Shown piece after piece: positions 49,037 to 52,009 of a stretch of DNA of 52,009 nt (its first letter is position 1; each line of letters starts with the position of its first letter). The DNA is taken from positions 1 through 52,009 of the IMG/VR virus record IMGVR_UViG_3300005613_000086; one strand, 5' to 3'. The stretch comes from a virus. The notes beneath the pieces were generated by a model. That model had not been told where the DNA came from. It made no database searches and saw only the letters and a list, made by a program, of their open reading frames with translations. A program made the position numbers and the translations under genes.

Positions 49037-50216
49037 ATTATTAGTGGAAGAACTTAATAGGTTTAAAAGGATACTTAATTATGACCCTAAAAATCCTATG
49101 ATTAATGAAGATACTGAAAGTGTCATATCTAAAGAAATTGTTGATAAACTTAAACCAGATTTACCATTAAATGACACTAGTGACACAATAGAGTCTATAT
49201 TATTATTACAGAAAACTTTAGTAGCTTTAGGTAAACTTAATAAAAGTTATGGGATAGATAGTGATGGGGTAGATGGTGATTTTGGTAACGACACTAAAAA
49301 TGCTTTAATGTCAACTATTAACTCTAAAGAATTATCTGATGATAATATTAATCGGTTTGAAGGTGTTTTAGAAAAAAATAAATCTAAAATAACTAATATT
49401 TTAACTGATTACGAAGATTTTATTAAAAGATTTAAAGAAATGGGTGGTGTAACACCTAATAGAATGGAAATATGTAAAAAAGGTAGTGACAAATATTATC
49501 CTGATTTACCATATGTATTAAAAAGAAAAAGATGTGTTAGTAAAAAAGATATGGCTAAGGCGATAGAAAAAACATTTAAAGATCTAAGTATTTTGGGTAA
49601 ATCTGCAATACTATCAGTAATGATAAAAGAACAAGGTAGTGGAGATAAAATATGTGGACCTAATTACAATTATTCTGGAATACAAACAGATTCAGGTAAG
49701 TGGGGTGAAGGGAAAGATGAAAAAATAACAGGTATGTTTTGTTCTAAAGATGCGGAAGGTGTTAGGTCATTTGCATCTTTCGATACTTTAGAAGATGGTG
49801 TATCATTTATGAAAAAATCTTTTGATGATAAAGAGTGGTTTATTAAATTATTAAAAGATGTAAATGAAGATGAAGTAGAAAAAGAAGGTTTTAATTTAGA
49901 GGAAGTTTCAGAAAAAAATGCAGATATTTGGCAAACAAATTGGAATTTAAAACTTAGTGGTGAAGTTTATGAAAATTTTAAAAAATATGGGTATAACCCA
50001 AGTATAAAAGATAGTACTTTTACAGATAAAAAAGGGATATATACAAAGGACGTTGAAGATTTAACAGAAGAAGAATTAACAAAACATAATAGTAATATAC
50101 GTAATTTTAGAAGTCCTGAAAAAATTAAAAATAGTTTAAATTCGATGAGTACTTTCTTTAAGAAATCTTTCGATATATTTAAAGAGATAAGTAATAGTGA
50201 TAATATAAGTGTGTAA
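49026..50216 (+). CDS. peptidoglycan-binding/lysozyme-like protein, 396 aa
   Basis: The ATG at 49026 is preferred over the in-frame TTG at 49020. The N-terminus (KNKLLVEELNRFKRILNYD) carries the shared LL-x-E-E pattern. Residues about 58-95 resemble a peptidoglycan-binding repeat (LLLQKTLVALGKL then VDGDFGNDTKNAL). From about 190 to 270 a glucosaminidase/lysozyme-like segment follows, with a likely catalytic Glu in IKEQGSGDKICG and the stretch FASFDTLEDGVSFM. The rest is Lys/Asn-rich. It probably cuts peptidoglycan as an endolysin or a virion-borne lysozyme; the N-terminal motif favours a virion location. The first bases overlap the amidase-like gene by 11. Confidence 0.75.
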   Translation: MKNKLLVEELNRFKRILNYDPKNPMINEDTESVISKEIVDKLKPDLPLNDTSDTIESILLLQKTLVALGKLNKSYGIDSDGVDGDFGNDTKNALMSTINSKELSDDNINRFEGVLEKNKSKITNILTDYEDFIKRFKEMGGVTPNRMEICKKGSDKYYPDLPYVLKRKRCVSKKDMAKAIEKTFKDLSILGKSAILSVMIKEQGSGDKICGPNYNYSGIQTDSGKWGEGKDEKITGMFCSKDAEGVRSFASFDTLEDGVSFMKKSFDDKEWFIKLLKDVNEDEVEKEGFNLEEVSEKNADIWQTNWNLKLSGEVYENFKKYGYNPSIKDSTFTDKKGIYTKDVEDLTEEELTKHNSNIRNFRSPEKIKNSLNSMSTFFKKSFDIFKEISNSDNISV

Positions 50217-50227
50217 ATTAAAAAGAT

Positions 50228-50746
50228 ATGAGTCAACACGATGAAACGAAAAGAATGTTAGGATTAATAAGAGAATCTATTAACACAAATAAAAAAAATG
50301 TAAGGTTACTTAGAGAACAAAGTGAACCTACAGAAGATAAAGATTTAGGTGAAGATGATCCTGCGGCTTTAGTAGAGGAAGAAAAGAAGTTTAGGGATAC
50401 TGTGACACCTAGAGTAGAATTCAATAGGTTCAAACTATACCCTAAAGCACAAAACGTAGAATTTAGTGGTAAGTTTACATCTAATAACTTAGAATGGTTT
50501 TATTCTTTAGATGATACTAATGGTGTATACATCACCGCAGACTTATTACAATTAAATCAGTCTACATTAGAACAGATTCAGAAGTTAGTTGCGTATTATG
50601 ATACTTGGTCAAATGAATGGGCAACAAAAATTGCGGAAGAGTATAAAAATGATGTGACTGATGAAGAAAACGCAGAAGAAGGTCCAGAACCTTTAGAAAC
50701 TGAAGAAAATACTGAAGAAGAGTTTGGTGGAGAAGGAGAATTCTAA
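50228..50746 (+). CDS. acidic protein with shared N-terminal motif, 172 aa
   Basis: The N-terminus (TKRMLGLIRESINTNKKNVR and LLREQ) has two hydrophobic-x-E sites like those on several other proteins here. An acidic linker follows (EPTEDKDLGEDDPA), then a compact middle domain (about 60-140, RVEFNRFKLYPKAQNVEFSG and onward) and an acidic C-terminus (EENTEEEFGGEGEF). The layout resembles that of the acidic protein at 2039. An internal virion or core protein is likely; the family is unrecognised. The next gene starts 1 base after its stop. Confidence 0.78.
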   Translation: MSQHDETKRMLGLIRESINTNKKNVRLLREQSEPTEDKDLGEDDPAALVEEEKKFRDTVTPRVEFNRFKLYPKAQNVEFSGKFTSNNLEWFYSLDDTNGVYITADLLQLNQSTLEQIQKLVAYYDTWSNEWATKIAEEYKNDVTDEENAEEGPEPLETEENTEEEFGGEGEF

Positions 50747-50747
50747 T

Positions 50748-51116
50748 ATGTTTAAATTTAATATAGATATTAAAACTGTTTTTATAATAGTATTAGGTTT
50801 AATAGTTGTTCTTATGATACTATTTAGACCTTCTAAAGATATTAATTATTACGAAGAAGAAATAAACCTTCTAAACGAGAAGAATGTCCTATTGTTAAAA
50901 TCAAATGATAGTATCATATCAATAAATAATAATCTCCAGAAAGAAATAGATATCCTAAATCAAAGTGTTGATTCAGTAAATTTAGTTTTAAATAAAAATG
51001 AAGAAGAGATTAATAAATTAAAAAAGAGAAAAGGTGAAGTATTTGATCGTGTTAACAATATGGATGTTAATGGTGTTACCCGCAATCTCACAGACTACCT
51101 TAAACGGAACCATTGA
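50748..51116 (+). CDS. inner-membrane spanin-like protein, 122 aa
   Basis: The ATG at 50748 is preferred; an upstream in-frame start at 50724 would overlap the previous gene. One N-terminal transmembrane helix (about 9-27, TVFIIVLGLIVVLMILF) is followed by a long periplasmic-type coiled coil (about 35-105) and a short C-terminus. This is the topology of an i-spanin. The next gene begins inside its last 83 bases in the +1 frame, as in Rz/Rz1-type pairs. It probably spans the periplasm in the last step of lysis; another membrane-anchored role cannot be excluded. Confidence 0.75.
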   Translation: MFKFNIDIKTVFIIVLGLIVVLMILFRPSKDINYYEEEINLLNEKNVLLLKSNDSIISINNNLQKEIDILNQSVDSVNLVLNKNEEEINKLKKRKGEVFDRVNNMDVNGVTRNLTDYLKRNH

Positions 51117-51492
51117 GAGTGTAGTAAATAAAGATGGTGATACATTAGTAATTATGAGTTTGTCTGATGTAAAACTCATACTATCTGATTTATTAGAATA
51201 TGAAATTACAGATAGTTTATTAAATGTCTATGTTGAAAGGGATAGTTTAAATTCCGAAAAAATTATTTTAAAAGATAGTATAATAGAAAAATTAGAGTTA
51301 CAGAATAAAAACAAAGATGAAATCATAAAAAATCTTAATGATATTATTACTAATAAGATAAAAGAAATAGATTATAAAGATTTAACAATAGAGGAACAAC
51401 AAAAAGAAATAAATAAACAAAGAAACCTTAAAAGATTGGGATTTGTTGGTTCTGTAGTTCTACCTATAATAACATTAATTTTATTATTGTAG
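51034..51492 (+). CDS. secreted/membrane partner overlapping the spanin-like gene, 152 aa
   Basis: The GTG at 51034 opens a frame with a clear signal peptide (KYLIVLTIWMLMVLPAIS, cleavage before Q20) that overlaps the previous gene by 83 bases. A strand part (NGTIESVVNKDGDTLVIMSL), a coiled coil (about 65-130) and a hydrophobic C-terminal segment (about 136-152, GFVGSVVLPIITLILLL) follow. There is no lipobox Cys, so it is not a standard o-spanin; it could be anchored by the C-terminal helix. The overlap and topology suggest that it works with the upstream protein in lysis. A later ATG at 51064 would lose most of the signal. Confidence 0.7.
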   Translation: MKYLIVLTIWMLMVLPAISQTTLNGTIESVVNKDGDTLVIMSLSDVKLILSDLLEYEITDSLLNVYVERDSLNSEKIILKDSIIEKLELQNKNKDEIIKNLNDIITNKIKEIDYKDLTIEEQQKEINKQRNLKRLGFVGSVVLPIITLILLL

Positions 51493-51511
51493 ATTTTTGT
51501 AAAATTCTTAA

Positions 51512-51525
51512 TATTTATTTATAAA
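51512..51525 (+). promoter_or_regulatory. TATTTATTTATAAA motif, candidate late promoter
   Basis: TATTTATTTATAAA lies 8 bases before the ATG at 51534. It differs from the 14-mer at 1831 and 33521 by one base and has no -33 TTG at the proper distance. Confidence 0.45.
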
Positions 51526-51533
51526 GATATTTT

Positions 51534-51794
51534 ATGGATGATTTACGTCTTAAACAAATAATTAAAGAAGCTTTAACGAAAACCGATGAAAATAAAATCG
51601 GTGTGATGATTCGTAAAGAAATTAAAGATGCGTTTGGGAATGACCTTGAAAAGAAGGTTCTTAAGATAATCGAAAAGGAACTTAAAGGAAGTAAATTCAA
51701 AAAAGAAATAGTAGAAATAAATAAAGACGTTCTCGTTAAACTCTATAGAGAGTTATGGATGAGAAGACAATTTTGGGTAAGTGCGATAAAATGA
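51534..51794 (+). CDS. small basic helical protein with shared N-terminal motif, 86 aa
   Basis: The protein begins DDLRLKQIIKEALTKTDENK, a close relative of the LKQII-x-E-x-L N-termini common on many T4-like marine phage proteins. The remainder is helical and Lys-rich (VLKIIEKELKG, then VDVLVKLYREL-like segments), ending in WMRRQFWVSAIK. The next gene overlaps its stop (ATGATGA). A capsid-targeted internal protein is possible; I do not recognise a domain beyond the motif. Confidence 0.72.
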   Translation: MDDLRLKQIIKEALTKTDENKIGVMIRKEIKDAFGNDLEKKVLKIIEKELKGSKFKKEIVEINKDVLVKLYRELWMRRQFWVSAIK

Positions 51795-52009
51795 TGAATA
51801 GCGAAAAAATGAAAGGTGATTATGAAAGAACTAGAGAGGTAATTCTTTCATGTCAGAATATGGATCAACTTAAGGTAGGTATTAAAATGTACAATCAATT
51901 AAATAAATTACATGAGTTACCTGAAAAAGATTTAGATAAATTAGAAAATTTAATTGGTTTAATGAAAATTAAATGTAGGGCTGAAGATATGAACGAAGAA
52001 CGTTCTTCT
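51791..52009 (+). CDS. 3'-truncated helical protein, first 73 codons
   Basis: The frame opens with ATGATG inside the previous stop and runs to the window edge without a stop. The visible part (NSEKMKGDYERTREVILSCQ and onward) is helical and charged, with no membrane segment. The overlap with the preceding gene supports coupled translation. Its function is unknown and the rest lies outside the window. Confidence 0.7.
   Translation, partial: MMNSEKMKGDYERTREVILSCQNMDQLKVGIKMYNQLNKLHELPEKDLDKLENLIGLMKIKCRAEDMNEERSS

Noticed and set aside
50724-50747. Start at 50724 for the spanin-like gene
   Set aside because: It is a non-ATG start that overlaps the acidic-protein gene; the ATG at 50748 leads directly into the membrane helix.
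1-52009. tRNA genes, CRISPR arrays, insertion sequences and integrases
   Set aside because: I looked for CCA-ended cloverleaf regions, regularly spaced repeats, and transposase or integrase motifs and saw none; a dedicated tRNA scan would be needed to exclude tRNAs firmly.

Overview
The window is part of the genome of a T4-like contractile-tailed phage (myovirus-type) that probably infects a member of the Bacteroidota, most likely a flavobacterium. The replication and baseplate genes point to T4: gp32-type SSB, UvsX, RNase H/FEN, gp41 helicase, TOPRIM primase, gp46/gp47, gp25 and gp6. The host inference rests on four promoters with the Bacteroidota form TTTG-N19-TATATTTG, a sigma factor resembling the short Bacteroidota RpoD, few Shine-Dalgarno sequences, very AT-rich DNA, and a beta-propeller of a kind I associate with flavobacterial gliding/T9SS proteins. 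I see no terminase, portal, capsid, sheath or DNA polymerase gene, no tRNA and no CRISPR array, so this is only a section of the genome.

Layout. Bases 1-2791 hold the 3' end of a probable GH19-like lysis or tail enzyme, three small unknown genes and a very acidic protein. Bases 2909-10601 form a DNA-metabolism block: gp32, UvsX, 5'-3' exonuclease, an unknown gene, replicative helicase, a B12-dependent (class II) ribonucleotide reductase, a free-standing HNH endonuclease and a small DUF5522-like Cys protein. Bases 10705-37092 are a roughly 26-kb structural block: gp25, gp6, a small membrane protein, a 1496-aa Cys-rich protein, four medium-sized unknown proteins, a 2635-aa giant, a 968-aa protein with the embedded beta-propeller, and two paralogous fibre-like proteins. 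Bases 37113-46675 form a second nucleic-acid block: RuvC-like nuclease, primase, a small Cys protein, a cyclic-phosphate-processing receiver protein, two minus-strand genes (one ParB-like), a PD-(D/E)XK nuclease, SbcD/gp47, a coiled-coil protein, SbcC/gp46, a UVR-motif protein and the sigma factor. Bases 46779-52009 carry small membrane proteins, a degenerate amidase, a peptidoglycan-binding/lysozyme-like protein, an acidic protein, an overlapping spanin-like pair and two small genes, the last cut by the window edge.

Regulation. Two promoter-like classes can be read by eye. One is TTTG-N19-TATATTTG, found four times with identical spacing before early/replication-type genes; in three cases the ATG lies only 4-7 bases past the -7 box, which implies leaderless mRNAs. 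The other is TATTTAT-WW-ATAAA without a -33 box, found eight times plus one TATAAATA, often before structural genes; it is a candidate late promoter and resembles the T4 late box on either strand. The phage RpoD-like protein is a natural candidate to read one of these classes. Four clear intrinsic terminators separate the modules.

The most interesting observations are the phage RpoD homologue with its two promoter classes, the host-derived propeller in a tail protein, a shared N-terminal peptide on five otherwise unrelated proteins that looks like a capsid-targeting/prohead-protease signal, the SSB-like tail on gp32, and an amidase-fold protein that has lost most of its zinc ligands.
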